From positions 1 through 42,905 of the forward strand of contig AJFK01000467.1 in assembly GCA_000467715.1 (NCBI GenBank): 42,905 nucleotides of DNA. The letters run 5' to 3'. The notes under the pieces were generated by a model. It saw only the letters and a program-made list of their open reading frames with translations, was not told the origin of the DNA and did no database searches. Each line of letters starts with the position of its first letter. Within the stretch, counting starts at the first letter, position 1. The translations under genes and the position numbers were made by a program. Below, piece by piece: positions 1 to 11,296 of the stretch. This DNA is from Hysterium pulicare CBS 123377 (lineage: Eukaryota; Ascomycota; Dothideomycetes; Hysteriales; Hysteriaceae).

Positions 1-339
1 CTCCTTCTCACCAACACTCCTCCCGTCATCGCTCCACCACCGGAATAGTCGAATGAGCAAGCCCACCGGCCGACGAGGTTGCTTCCCCCCTACGGACCGA
101 TCTCTCCTAATATGGTATAATCTGGGACAATCAGCTGTGGACTGATACATTCAGAAGCCCTGGCGTTTGGGAACAACATCCTATCGGTCTATCGGAATTG
201 AACATACTCTTAGCATCTCGGAAAATATTAGATAACGGGTGATCCAATTCCCCGGGCTTCTTTACGAATTAGCTGGTTTAGAAATATCTTACCGTGTGCC
301 TCTATAAAAGAAGCACCAAATCTTGTCAACGAGACAGAC
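1..339. other. 5' flank of the HSF-domain gene
   Basis: No gene is seen. The stretch is the presumed promoter and 5' UTR of the plus-strand HSF-domain gene starting at 340. A TATAAAAG string lies at about 302-309, only some 30 bp before the ATG, so it may be chance rather than a working TATA box. An antisense open frame at 228-599 mostly overlaps the first HSF exon and looks like a shadow. Confidence 0.4.
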
Positions 340-2368
340 ATGGCATCCACCGCTGATGCATTTCGCCGGAGTCCTTTCTCTGCAGACCCCCATGTGCAAG
401 GCCTACATAAATCCATACCTATACTACCTTCGTCATCTGGAGCATCCTCCTTGACTCCGCCGCGAGATCCAATGGATATAACCCCCTCAATCATTCCTTC
501 GATGGGTCCTCCTATTTTGAGCAGCCCTGTAGGCGACCGAAATGGCACAAACCAGACGTCAAGCGGAGACTCGGACGGTGGGCCAAATGGAACATCCACG
601 CCGGCAATAGGTGCTGCTGCCGCTGCCCAACAGCCAAAAGTAGTACAAACTGCATTTATTCATAAGCTTTATAAGTGCGTCGAAATTTACTTTGCTTCCT
701 TCAGTTCTAGGCTAATGTTTAATATAGTATGCTCGAAGACCAAAGCATTCAGCATTTAATATCATGGTCAAACACAAACGAAAGTTTTGTTATGTCACCT
801 TCTAGCGAGTTTTCCAAAGTTCTGTCGTACGTAGATCCGAGATTGTTGATCTGCGACAATCTAATATGGGCCTGCAGATCGTATTTTAAGCACACGAACA
901 TATCTTCCTTCGTCCGACAATTGAACATGTACGGATTTCATAAAGGTGAGAATCAAGCCTCTCTGATTCCGACTGCAGCTTACAGGACGTGTAGTGAGCG
1001 ACGTTTTTCATACAGGATCTCCTGACTCGCCGCTATGGGAGTTTAAACACGGAAATGGTAGCTTTAAAAGAGGCGATCTGGTCGGGCTGCGAGAGATCAA
1101 ACGCCGTGCTTCTAGACATGCTCTTATTCATAGAGATTCATTCTCCGCCGGTCCAAAGGTTCCTCCTGGACCACCGGCTGGAGCACCTGTCGAACCGATG
1201 CCCGATCCGGTGGAATCACGATTGAATGTTCTTGAGCATGGTTTCTACGATATGCACACGCGAATGCAGCGATCCGAGGACAGCTGTGCCTATCTGAATC
1301 AAAAGAACCAAATTCTGATGGAGGGGTTAATGAGATGTCATCAGGTACGTGGCCCGTTTCAATGTTCGCATAATAATATTAACGGCTCCTATAGTGGAAC
1401 CATGAACTTACAAACTATCTTATGGCCATGGTACCCGATCCAGAAAATCAAATACACAAAGATGGTACGTACCCTCAGTACTGCGGTTTGACGGTTTGAT
1501 GGTATGATCCCCCGGCTGACCTCGCCTAGTCTGCCTGATGCAAAGAGATGTTGCGCGACAGACAGAGATGCTCCGGGCAATCGATGAGCCCCAGGAACCC
1601 CTCTCAGCACGCCAGCCCTACTTCATGCAAATTGACAATGCAGGACCTCCTCTTTCTCCTCGACAAGTACCCCAGGATCACGAGCAGCGAAGAGGATCGC
1701 TGGCCAATAGCAGCACGCGCCAAGCCGCTTTTAGACCGCCGGTTCCGGCCCATATTGCTATATCCCCTCGTCGATTCGGCTCGATAGGGACGGGCAATTA
1801 CTCCCCATCTTCAGCCAGAACCCCGGCATCGCACCAACAACAGCCGCCTCCGCCCCCCGCGCCGCCATTAATCCAGCACCCGGCTGCTTCTCACACTACT
1901 TCTCCGCCCTATAACTTATACAGACGACACACCTCGGCAGATATCAGGACCCATGGCTGGCAGGCTGGGCAACCACCCTCCCACTCCCCATATGCCTCCG
2001 GACACAATTCGTCGCAGTGGCCCTCGAGCCCGCATCGGACGCCAATCGGTGGTGCCGGTGATCAACAGCTCCGAGACGCATTAGCTCAGTACGAATTACC
2101 TCGAGGGCCTGGCCGACAGCAAAGCTCGAGACAGGGCACTCCGCCTCTCACAAATGATACTACACCTTCGACTCTGAGCGCTGATAGCGGATGGTCTTTA
2201 CCCGGAGCTCGCTACCCATTCAAGGGAATCGATACACCGGGTCCGCCGACCAGACGCTCCAGTATGGCATCCAACGTCCACTCGTTACTCAATCCCGCGG
2301 AAACTGCCGAGAGGGCAGATGAGGATGAGCAAGATCCAGATGCACGAAAGCGAAAGCGAATGCAATGA
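340..2368 (+). CDS. sfl1: HSF-domain transcription factor, Sfl1-like
   Basis: Predicted nuclear DNA-binding regulator. Six exons restore one frame of 586 residues: 340-674, 728-826, 878-945, 995-1344, 1395-1464 and 1530-2368. All introns are GT-AG, 49-65 nt. The HSF-type DNA-binding domain spans about residues 100-205. It contains FIHKLYNMLED, the recognition segment SSFVRQLNMYGFHK and then FHTGSPDSPLWEFKHG. The domain is split over four exons, which is why no single open frame shows it. A short helical stretch follows at about residues 255-310. The C-terminal half is Pro/Ser/Gln-rich and looks disordered, ending in a basic KRKRMQ. The FHTGSPDSPLWEFKHGNGSFKRGD form resembles the fungal Sfl1 group (repressors of flocculation/filamentation) more than canonical Hsf1. 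That assignment is inference from the domain. Part of the last exon (1724-1870) has a degenerate copy at 28116-28274. Confidence 0.9.
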
Positions 2369-4006
2369 TCTATCATATTCTTTTTCCATTTCAGCCATTT
2401 AATTATTTGTACTTGTACACCCCCGTCGTGGCTTTCCCCCGCCTTTTCTTTTCACTGGTCACGATATGTTTCCTAAAATATCCCCCAAAAATTTCCTTAT
2501 GCTCTCGGTTCATGTTCTCCCGAATCTTTTCCAAAAAAGATCAGCATAATGTTTCTCGCATATAGGGAAAAAGAAGAGGGCGGGTGGGTTTCCTCATCAT
2601 TTACTACTCGCCAGAAACGGCCTAGGTGTATGCATGCTGTTTTGGGCAAGTAGGTATAGCTATCGAGCGATTTGGTCACGGGGGGTGGGGAGAGGGGGGA
2701 GGATTTTTCTTTCAGTCGTTGAATCTTGTTTTTAATTCGGCTCTTCTTTTATCCTGCTTGTTTCTGCACGTTCCTGCTCCGGAAGGGGTTATTGTTAATG
2801 TGGCTCTGGCGCTACTCGCTCACACGACATATTCTTATGAGCCCTCGAGCGCTTTTCATGGAGGTTGTTCGTCTGCGCTGGAATCAATACCTGGTAGTGA
2901 TTTTTGTCCTGCATTCTGCTTTATTGTTATTGGCACGCAAGCGATGGATTCTATTAAGTTAGGATTAAAAATGGAACGGAGCTTGTTCGATCCCGTATTG
3001 AATCAGCCTACTCCCTCATTGCTGACATCAGAAATCTTGACCTTCCGTTGGCGTAGTCATCCATCTCACGTGCTCTTTTCACATGAATATTCTTGCATGA
3101 GTAATTCATCACACATCACACATTAGGGGAACGCAGAAATTAGGGCGGTCTAAATCTCTCATTACCCTACCCTAAATCACCCTCCAGCAGCCAGGCAGCC
3201 AGGCAGCCCCAACAACAAAAACCAGCCCTCCAAGCGGTCTCAGCAAGACGAGCCCATTCCAGCCATCGCAACCAGTTTGACGAACGAAACAGGTCTCCTC
3301 TCACCAGCACGACAACGAGCGTCAGAAAGCAGAGATTCCACAACACAAATCCCACCACAATCTTCCTTTCTCATCAGGCACCAAAACGTTCGAACAAAGG
3401 AAATTGCGAACATTGCGAAGACGTCGCAAGAGCGTTGTACTTTGTCTCAGATCCCCTTGAGAACCCAATTATACCCCTGCCGCGTCGCCACATCCAGCAC
3501 TGAACTAGCAGCCTGGGAGAAAGCTATGAGGATGGGGTAATTAGGGAAAGGGGATGGACGAGGGGGGGATTGTGTTTGTGTGGTGTGCGTGTGTGGGCAG
3601 GTAACAATAAAGCACGGGGAATTGCATCCGAGGGAGTGGGGAATTATGACAGTTTGGACTCCGGGGAAAGAATAATGATGCAACCATAAAAGCAGGCCGT
3701 GATAACTCCTTTGCGGGAAAAAATGAACGGAGGGGAGTCAATCCTACTCTGATATGTTCTTCGGGTGTGGGGTTTACGAAGTGCTGTTGTAGTTGCACTA
3801 GGAACAGTCTAGGTTTGTTGGTAAACTCCGTGATTTGGCGTTGCAATTTAAATACTTTACGTGCGTCCGATGTGCGAACCGATTTTAGATGCTCTTGGGG
3901 GAGCGACTATTTCTGTAGAGTAGATGTTTAGCTAAGCGTTGGCCTGTTTGATTTAGGCTAGTAAAATATCAAGTGAGAGGGGCGGATTCAGGAGATCAAG
4001 GACTGC
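2369..4006. other. Intergenic region between HSF and BTB genes
   Basis: About 1.6 kb without a supportable gene. The first part is probably the 3' UTR of the HSF-domain gene, with T-rich sequence. Open frames here, such as one of 166 codons at 2626-3126, have no recognisable family composition and no plausible splice continuation. A G-rich stretch lies at 2680-2710 and purine/GT-rich sequence at 3540-3610. The HSF and BTB genes converge, so the interval probably holds both 3' UTRs. Confidence 0.4.
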
Positions 4007-4895
4007 TCACGTCACATCCACAATATCATCAATATGGTTGCACATGGCGACGAAAAGATCAAAGAACAACTTGCCACCCATCTCCATTTCCATCTGCATT
4101 GTGCCGCTGCGCTTGAAGGTCCGCCGGCTGCGGATGATGAGAGCAAGGTAGTGAGCGCGGAGTCGCGAGTCGCTATCCGGCGTGTTCTCGTAGGCGTACC
4201 GCGCGCTGCGGAGAATGGTGCCGACCTCGATCCCGCTCTGCAGGCCCTGCTTGCGCAGGGAGAGCCGCTTTAGCTCTTCGAGTCCGTACCGCTCTGCTGC
4301 GCAGTACACGGCCGTGTCGCGGAGAATAACGTCACCCACGCCGGAGTGGAAGATTGTTGGCTCGACGGCTTGCGGTCCGCGACCGCCGGTTTTTGAGTCG
4401 GGTTTGGGAGATAGTTCCGTTGCCCCCTCGAGCATCCAGGTATTGCGTCTCTTGTCGTGCATGAGACGGGGATAGTAGTCACCCTTGTAGAGATACTCGA
4501 GGATGCAGGAGAAGATTTCGGCTTCTTCGTCGGGCAGTGCGATGCGTCGAGTGTTGGACTCGAAGAACTGGCCCTGCAGCGCCGCTGCGAAGAACGGCGA
4601 GTGGCACAGTACGTCTTCGTGCGCAGCGAACAGTCGTTGGTCGGGACCAATCACTATTGTGACAATGGCGGAGGTGAGACTCGGGGAAACACTGTATAGA
4701 CAATGCAATTAGAATGCGCGTTGGCTAGAGGGGTGGCAGCGGTCTTAAGTACCTCTCCATCATTGGACTGTCCACCTTGCTGTCCATCTTCTCGACCATC
4801 CTCTGCACTTTGGTTGTCTCGCGAAACGATCTCTTCGGCTGTTTGGTTATCTTGCCCGTGCGATCCTTTGAGCTTGCAAAAGAGCGTTTGAACAT
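4007..4895 (-). CDS. BTB/POZ domain protein
   Basis: Two exons on the minus strand, 4895-4753 and 4691-4007, joined over a 61-nt GT-AG intron, give 275 residues. The short first exon starts MFKRSFASSKDR and is Lys/Arg-rich. I chose this start because it splices in phase (codon AG|T) into the BTB exon. The unspliced ATG at 4708 would lie inside the intron. The BTB fold covers about residues 50-150: TIVIGPDQRLFAAHEDVLCH, SPFFAAALQGQF, then LPDEEAEIFSCILEYLYKGD. A helical C-terminal part follows. BTB domains mediate dimerisation and often Cullin-3 adaptor function. No kelch or MATH partner domain is present, so the role is not predictable. Fungi have many such short BTB proteins. Confidence 0.85.
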
Positions 4896-6586
4896 CTTGG
4901 ACGAAGAGAGGGATCGTAGCGAGCGACGGAAGGCTGAGAAAAGAGCGTGGAAGTTAGTTTGACGCGTTTTGCATATGGGGGAGCTCCGGAAGCCCTCAGA
5001 ACGGCAATAAAGCTATTCCGAAAGACTTTGCAAGAATCTACACTTGCTAGAAGCGAAGATCCAAGCGCTGGTTTTGTCTGGCTCTGACTTGTCGATGAGG
5101 CGTGGAGATTCTGGTGGGGGAGGGCTGCTCTTTAAATACCTCCGCCCTGCCAAGTCACGTCCCCTGTAGCCTGCCGCTGACCGTGCACTAGGGCTGTGCT
5201 CACGAGAAAGACCATTCGTCAATTGCATTGTGAGCTGTGTGACTGGTCGTTAGATATGCCAGGCAACAAGGCTGCGCGGTCGGTCAGTTGTGATTCGTGA
5301 TAGAGAGAGAAATAGAAGGGGTTGGAAGTCGCTTCCATGCATCAACAAGAGCAACGCTGTGCCAGATTTGCTGGATCAACGCCAAGGTGCCAGCGCAGCA
5401 ACACGCGTGACGTATGCTGTTCAGCCTCATCCAGCATCGGACGGCAATGAATCGCATCTTGAATTGAAGCGGCCGCATTCTTCATGAGATGAATAGTGTT
5501 GATGATAGAGTTAGCTCCGTATGTTCAAAAAGGCAATTTTCCTCCCAACAGGCCTGAAGAAGGTTCTCCTTTCAAGCCCGCCGGACCTAGATAGGTGAGT
5601 CACGAAGGTCCATAGTGTGCCTTGTTGAGTAAGCACTTTGGAGGGCAAAAGACGCCGTGTCTTAGGCCCGGGCCATATCAGGCTTAGAGTGAGGTTTCGA
5701 ACGCATTTGTCGAGTGTTTCAAGTTTTCTGTTCATTCTCTCTGGAGGATAATGCCAGCCAGCTTCCGCCTTTGCCTCTGTGTCTGCTTGATTGTGTCATG
5801 GGGCAAAGTACCACGGTAATAGTTCTGTTCAGTATTAGTGTTTGGCCGCTGTAGAGAAGATTTTCGCGAATTGGAAAGATGAGTTACTGGAGAACCTAGC
5901 TTAGTCCTGATATGCTAGGTAACGCCCTTCCTGGAGGTTGGCAGTTAAGGTTCCTCTTATGTTGGACTGGAGAACATGTGAATATCTGCTGTCTCTGGTT
6001 GATGAATGGCTCATCGCCAACGTATCTATTAGTCTGCCATTGAATAGACGGGGGAAACAAGCTGGAAAAATAAATCAGTCGGATTTGTAGTCGGAACTCG
6101 TCCGATGGGCATTTGCGTCATGATTATGAACAAAATGAAAAGCTTTGATATTTGTCCAAGAGTGCGATTGTTTGACAGTGAGCAATTTCCAAAAGCTTAG
6201 TGAAATAAACATAAGCCTAAAATCAGCGGATTCTGCAGGTGAGACGTTTTGTGCTTTAGTGTTGGTGGGCCAGGCAGCTTCACGTCTTGACGCTGCCTTC
6301 TCGTCATTCTCACACCTCAAATACCTACCCGCCATCCTCAATCTTCGACCAAACAACCAACAACCACTTTTACCACTAGGAGTTTTACCTTGAGTGGACT
6401 GTGGTTTTGGTCTCTTTGAAGTTCGGACCTGCATCACAAAGCCTCTTAGGCCCTCACTCTTCAAGCACAAAACAGAATCAACAACACCAGCTCACCTGCC
6501 TCTTACTGTCTTTACTCGCACTTGCATTCAACTGCAAGACATTGTTTACTCTCCTGCACATTGGGAGAAGATAATTCGCTGTCACA
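4896..6586. other. Intergenic region, divergent BTB / E2 promoters
   Basis: About 1.7 kb with no supportable gene. It separates the divergently transcribed BTB gene and the E2 gene, so both promoters should lie here. Small open frames (5013-5228, 5290-5487, 6075-6470) lack family features. The 150 bp before the E2 ATG are rich in C/A/T with few G, as in many fungal 5' leaders. Confidence 0.4.
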
Positions 6587-7160
6587 ATGAGTGCCGGAGC
6601 AAAGAAGCGGATCATGAGGGTATTCTCCGCCTCGGAGTATGTTCTGTCAGTCTGGAACTAACTTACTCCAGGAGTATGGCGAATGCCAAAAAGAAACCCC
6701 TGCTGGTATGAAGATCAACTTTGACGAGAAGAACATCACAGAGTGGGAAGTTCTCATGGATGGCCCGGAGCAGTCAGTCTACGCAGTAGGTGTATCATTG
6801 TTTTTTCTCTCTGCGCGGTCTTGGGCTGATGATGTAACTTCATAGGGAGGTCACTTCAAGCTCAAAATCACCTTCCCAACAGAGTATCCCTTCAAGCCTC
6901 CCGTCGTCAGCTTCAAGACCAAGATATACCACCCGAATGTCAGCAACGACGACAAGGGGTCAATGTGCTTAGGGATGCTGCGTCCTGAGGAGTGGAAGCC
7001 ACCTAACAAGGTTGTCTCTGTTCTGCATCTTATTCAGACACTCCTCATAGAGCCGAATATCGATGATTCGATCGAGCCTTCCATTGCGAACGAGTACAAG
7101 GAGAATCGCAAGGAGTTCGAGAAAACCGCGAAGGACTGGGTCAAGCGATATGCAAAATAG
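6587..7160 (+). CDS. Ubiquitin-conjugating enzyme E2, UBE2L3-like
   Basis: Three exons, 6587-6619, 6672-6785 and 6846-7160, give 153 residues, a normal UBC-fold length. Introns are 52 and 60 nt. The UBC core is complete: N-terminal helix starting MSAGAKKRIMREYGE, then TFPTEYPFKPP, the HPN tripeptide at residues 78-80 and the presumed catalytic Cys90 in SMCLGML. The C-terminal part (EEWKPPNKV, then IANEYKENRKEFEKTAKDW) aligns by eye better with the UbcH7/UBE2L3 group than with Ubc4/5. The ICLDIL context common around the Ubc4/5 cysteine is replaced by MCLGML. The enzyme takes ubiquitin from E1 as a thioester and passes it to E3 ligases. If it is truly UBE2L3-like it would prefer HECT or RBR ligases, which is inference. 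The first exon is only 33 nt and ends phase 0. Confidence 0.92.
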
Positions 7161-8635
7161 ACTGGGTAATGGAGACACGTTGGTGTATTTGTTTGGTCAT
7201 TTGGCTGAGCAAGAAGAGCATTTCTTCAGCTGCATGTTAGGCGTTTGATCCTGTTTTTGCATTGGCCTGCCTTTCTACATCGGCCGGACACGACTTTGAG
7301 GAGGATATAGCTGGCAATGAAGCTATTACCATACACCATTCTGGCATGTTTGAGCGTACACAATGATATCTCAGCTTCCACCTTTCACAGGCATTTGGAC
7401 AATTGGTGTCATCGGAGAGTCGGAAGGATTTGGCCTCGGGATGCCGTCATCTTTGAATTGCCATATTACAATCAAATTTCCCACACAAGAACCGTGTCCG
7501 CTAGCTTTAGATGGCCTGGCCGATAAGGGCCTTGGCTTGGAAATGAGAGGTGATTGACGGCAACAGGACGCGACCGTTGTCCACTTCGGGAGCTGTCCAG
7601 GAGCATGGGCCCAAAGCCTCGCCACAGTTTTCCCATCGCAGGCTCAATGCCGGAATTTGCTCTGCACCGTAATAAGGGCAGAAGCTGACGAGTCACGAAC
7701 TGAACACATTGCTAATATTGCATGTAAGAAGCCATGCAGAGCCCCTGAAACAGTCCTTTCCTCAATGCAGGACACAGAGTTACAGAAAAGGCGCGAGGCA
7801 TTCCTCGGAGGTCTTCTATTCGATGGCCTGGGCATGTGTGGCTTGTGAATACTCGCCCCAGAGCAGTTGGTGGCAATGGAAAAGAGGCTAACTTGGCGAA
7901 TCGGCCACCAGCCCTAGACGCGTCGCGTGGCTGCGGGAGGTGAAATGAGTGTTTACTTGATAGAGAGCCTCATGAAGGCCGCACACTTGCTCTGATCTGA
8001 CGGCAGCTTTGCACTTCATTAACTCCTCAAGTTCTTCCGGAGCAAGAATCATTGGGGCCGCAGTGGCTCATTGGCGAAACAATCTCGATATCCGAGCGGC
8101 CCAAATTTCCAGGAGACGGGGTACCGTGGGATCTTTTGGGGCCGGCGATCCATCGTGATTCGCAGCGCTGCACTGGGACCGACTTCATCGTGTAACGCTT
8201 CCAGTCTTGGCCCTAACCGTTCTCCAACTTCGCCGCACCCCATGCTCCTCACAAGGCTGCTCGACCACTTTATCCGCTCGCTCATATCCTGCTGAGCGTC
8301 TCTTTTCTTCTTCTTTTCTTGCGTACCTTTTGGCTCCTGGGTTGGGCTTGACATTCTTTCGGTACGCTTTGGGTTGCAGCCGCGCGACCTCGACCATTCG
8401 TTTCCTCACACCTGCAGCTGGACTCCTTACCCGCACCACACTCGACGGCTGCCGCAGCCTCTTCATACGTTCATGCAGACAATCCTGAGCCAACAACGAT
8501 TCCTTAGATTCTCCGTGAGAAGTGCTGGAGATGCCGGGAAGAGCTGGTAGCTGCGGACCGAACAATTCCATCTTCGTCGACGAACGGCCGTCGTAACCGG
8601 ATGAAGGGTCTTTAGACCTTTGGCGGGCCACTACG
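7161..8635. other. Intergenic region between E2 and TBC genes
   Basis: No gene supported in about 1.5 kb. It should contain the E2 3' UTR and the promoter and 5' UTR of the TBC gene. A 191-codon minus-strand frame at 8185-8760 overlaps the TBC start. Its composition (RKEEEKRR-like runs, no domain) reads as antisense chance. No repeats noticed. Confidence 0.4.
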
Positions 8636-11296
8636 ATGTCCGGAAGATCGCAAAGCATAGAGTCCATTGGGCTTGAAGCTGGCCAACAACCCCATACAGC
8701 GATGGGGCAATTAGAGACCACCAGACCTCCGCACCCAATAACTTCCCAAGACGACTTCACACCCCCAGCTTCTCCTAATCTGGACTCTGCATCTATGTCT
8801 TCGAAGAAGAGTTACCCCCCGAGTCGACCACCGAGAGTGCCACCGAAAGTCCCATACTTGAAAACTGAGACTTCTCGATCACCGATCTCTCGCGCCAGGT
8901 ACTCTCCGTTTCCCTCTCCAGAAACCTCGAGTCCACCACCTCTCCCGCCGAAGATACCTCCTCCTCATATACCACTCCGGAAGCGCGAGTCATCACGTCT
9001 ACGAGTAGGCACTGCACCATCATCGCCGTCTCCTTTGAACGAGGAAGGTTTCCCAAGGGCAGACAGGCCATCTCCAACATACTCGACACGTAATGAAATG
9101 TTACGGCAAGCTAGTGGACCGCCAATGAACGTTGCCACTTTCAGGTTCAATCCTCTGGCAAGCAATCCCGTAACGGCTTGGAGAAGTTCTAGGGAAGACG
9201 GTACTTGGACAACACAGAACAGAGCCCGCGGACAGACGATATCGTCCGCTCAGCCACAGCCTTTCCCCATCCTAAGAACAGCAACGTCAATACCAGACTA
9301 TGCAACGTTCCGAAGCACAAATCGAAATGGACCATCGACCACATACAAGCCGGACAGAGGTCGACGTCCAATGAGAGATAGTAGCGAGGGATACCAGTCA
9401 TCCTTACGTCGAGATCCTATTCTGCGTAGTGATGATACTCGAGCAAGCTTCCGTTCAGGATGGACTAATGCCTCTTCAGGCTTCCTCGATGCAAGTGGAA
9501 CTGAACGTAGTAGTATCATAACAAAGAGAAGCAGCATAAGTGACAATCGAGCAAGCTTCTTCCAGCAACAAGACGATTATGACCAGAAAGAAAAAGAAGA
9601 AAGAGAAGGAATCTATCATGGAAAAGAAAAGTATCATGACGATGAGGACGACGATGTTATGAGCGTTGAAGACGCCATTGACATGTACGCCGAAGGATTT
9701 CATGATGATGCCGTACCGGAAGAGGATGGGGATATGAGTCCGGATGAAGGCTATAACAGTCAGAGTATTTTTGCATCTAGCCCGGAATCACAGGCAATGC
9801 CAGATATCCCAGGAGATCCAGAGATTCCTAGCATACCTGTCAAGCATCGTCGACATTCCACTAGCCTTGTTGAGCGTGACAGCATGCTTTTCCTGCCGCT
9901 GGCGCAGGGATCGGGCATCAAAGCTACCGGCGACCGTATTCGAACGTCAGGAAACTTTATTCGCACGTCGGTGGACCTTATACCAGCGTCAGAGAACCCT
10001 GTTTCAACATCGCCTCAACTCCCCTCTGCCTCTCCGACCACGACTCTACAAGCTATGCAATCCTCAGTGCCGGTTCCACGCGATCGCTACGGTTTCAAGA
10101 AAGCTTCGGCCAACGTGACAGTAGCTCAGCACGATGCGTGGTATGCGAAATACGGCGAGTACGTGGCGCGTCGGTCCGTGAAGTGGGAGGCGTTGATGAA
10201 GAAGTCTGGCCTACCAACGCAGAAGCCCACCAGATTCCCGGCGAAGTCAGAGACAGTCAAGAGGTATGTCCGGAAGGGTATTCCGCCGGAATGGAGAGGC
10301 GAGGCATGGTTTTACTATGCAGGCGGTCCGGCCAAGTTGGCGCGGGACCCCGGCTTGTATTGTGGGTTACTTGAGCAGGTGCAGGAAGGGAAACTCAGCG
10401 AAATCGACAGAGACCTCATCGAACGCGACCTCCATCGAACATTCCCGGACAATATACGCTTCAAACCCGATGTCGAGCCGAATTCTGCGATATCCCACGA
10501 CGACATAGAGATCACGTCAGTCAACGAACCCTCCATTGTCTGCGCTTTACGTCGCGTCCTACAAGCTTTCGCCCTCAACAACCCCAACATTGGCTATTGC
10601 CAGTCGCTCAACTTCCTCGCCGGTCTCTTGCTTCTCTTTCTCAACGAAGATGAAGAAAAGTCTTTCATCATGCTCAGTATAATCACAACCGAACACCTGC
10701 CCGGAACGCACCACAAGATTCTCGAATCTAACGTTGACATGGGCGTCCTCATGTCCCTCATCCGCGCCGAAATGCCTTCAATCTACGCCAAGATCGACGA
10801 CGCCCACATGCTCAGCTCCGGCCCTGGCATCTCCTCTCGCCTGCCGACAATTTCACTAGCCACCACATCCTGGTTCATGAGCCTATTTGTCGGAACTCTC
10901 CCTATCGAAACGGTCCTTCGCGTCTGGGACGTGTTCTTCTACGAAGGCCCAAAGACCTTATTCAGGATCTCTCTGGCAATATTCAAATCGGGTCAAACGC
11001 AATTCCAGGCTCTGGGAGAGCAGATGGAAGCGTTTCAAGTCATTCAGAGCCTTCCCCGCAAGATGATCGATCCGAAGCCACTCTTGGATCTATGTTATAA
11101 GAGGAGGGGTGGATTCTCTAAGTTGAGCGGTGAGACTATAGACGCTCTGCGCAAGGAGCGGAGGAGGATGCATCTGGAGGAGATGGCGAAGGTGAACGGC
11201 TTCCCTGCTCCTCCTCCGCTCCCTGCGACCGCGCCGGCTAGTACCGCAAAGAAATTCAAGCGGTCTCTTTCGCGAAAGGGTGGAAAGAGGGAGTAG
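8636..11296 (+). CDS. TBC-domain Rab GTPase-activating protein
   Basis: One uninterrupted exon of 886 residues. The first 500 residues are low-complexity: Pro/Ser-rich SH3-ligand-like stretches (PSRPPRVPPKVP, PPPLPPKIPPP) and a very acidic segment around residues 320-360. The TBC domain runs from about 540 to 790. It starts VRKGIPPEWRGEAWFYYAGG. The Arg-finger region IERDLHRTFPDN is near residue 600, the Gln-finger GYCQSLNFLAG near 655, and IETVLRVWDVFFYEG near 765. Both catalytic fingers are present, so GAP activity towards a Rab/Ypt GTPase in membrane traffic is expected. The tail is basic (FKRSLSRKGGKRE). The N-terminal Pro-rich region suggests cortical or actin-linked partners, which is inference. 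The exact Gyp orthologue cannot be fixed by eye. The ATG at 8636 is in a sensible context; internal Mets at 8701 and 8794 are alternatives. Confidence 0.92.
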   Translation: MSGRSQSIESIGLEAGQQPHTAMGQLETTRPPHPITSQDDFTPPASPNLDSASMSSKKSYPPSRPPRVPPKVPYLKTETSRSPISRARYSPFPSPETSSPPPLPPKIPPPHIPLRKRESSRLRVGTAPSSPSPLNEEGFPRADRPSPTYSTRNEMLRQASGPPMNVATFRFNPLASNPVTAWRSSREDGTWTTQNRARGQTISSAQPQPFPILRTATSIPDYATFRSTNRNGPSTTYKPDRGRRPMRDSSEGYQSSLRRDPILRSDDTRASFRSGWTNASSGFLDASGTERSSIITKRSSISDNRASFFQQQDDYDQKEKEEREGIYHGKEKYHDDEDDDVMSVEDAIDMYAEGFHDDAVPEEDGDMSPDEGYNSQSIFASSPESQAMPDIPGDPEIPSIPVKHRRHSTSLVERDSMLFLPLAQGSGIKATGDRIRTSGNFIRTSVDLIPASENPVSTSPQLPSASPTTTLQAMQSSVPVPRDRYGFKKASANVTVAQHDAWYAKYGEYVARRSVKWEALMKKSGLPTQKPTRFPAKSETVKRYVRKGIPPEWRGEAWFYYAGGPAKLARDPGLYCGLLEQVQEGKLSEIDRDLIERDLHRTFPDNIRFKPDVEPNSAISHDDIEITSVNEPSIVCALRRVLQAFALNNPNIGYCQSLNFLAGLLLLFLNEDEEKSFIMLSIITTEHLPGTHHKILESNVDMGVLMSLIRAEMPSIYAKIDDAHMLSSGPGISSRLPTISLATTSWFMSLFVGTLPIETVLRVWDVFFYEGPKTLFRISLAIFKSGQTQFQALGEQMEAFQVIQSLPRKMIDPKPLLDLCYKRRGGFSKLSGETIDALRKERRRMHLEEMAKVNGFPAPPPLPATAPASTAKKFKRSLSRKGGKRE

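Noticed and set aside
2626-3126. 166-codon plus-strand open frame after the HSF gene
   Set aside because: No family features, T-rich 3' UTR-like sequence, and several overlapping frames of equal quality.
8185-8760. 191-codon minus-strand open frame before the TBC gene
   Set aside because: It overlaps the TBC start antisense, has no domain, and is Arg/Lys/Glu-rich as expected from reading a C/T-rich leader backwards.
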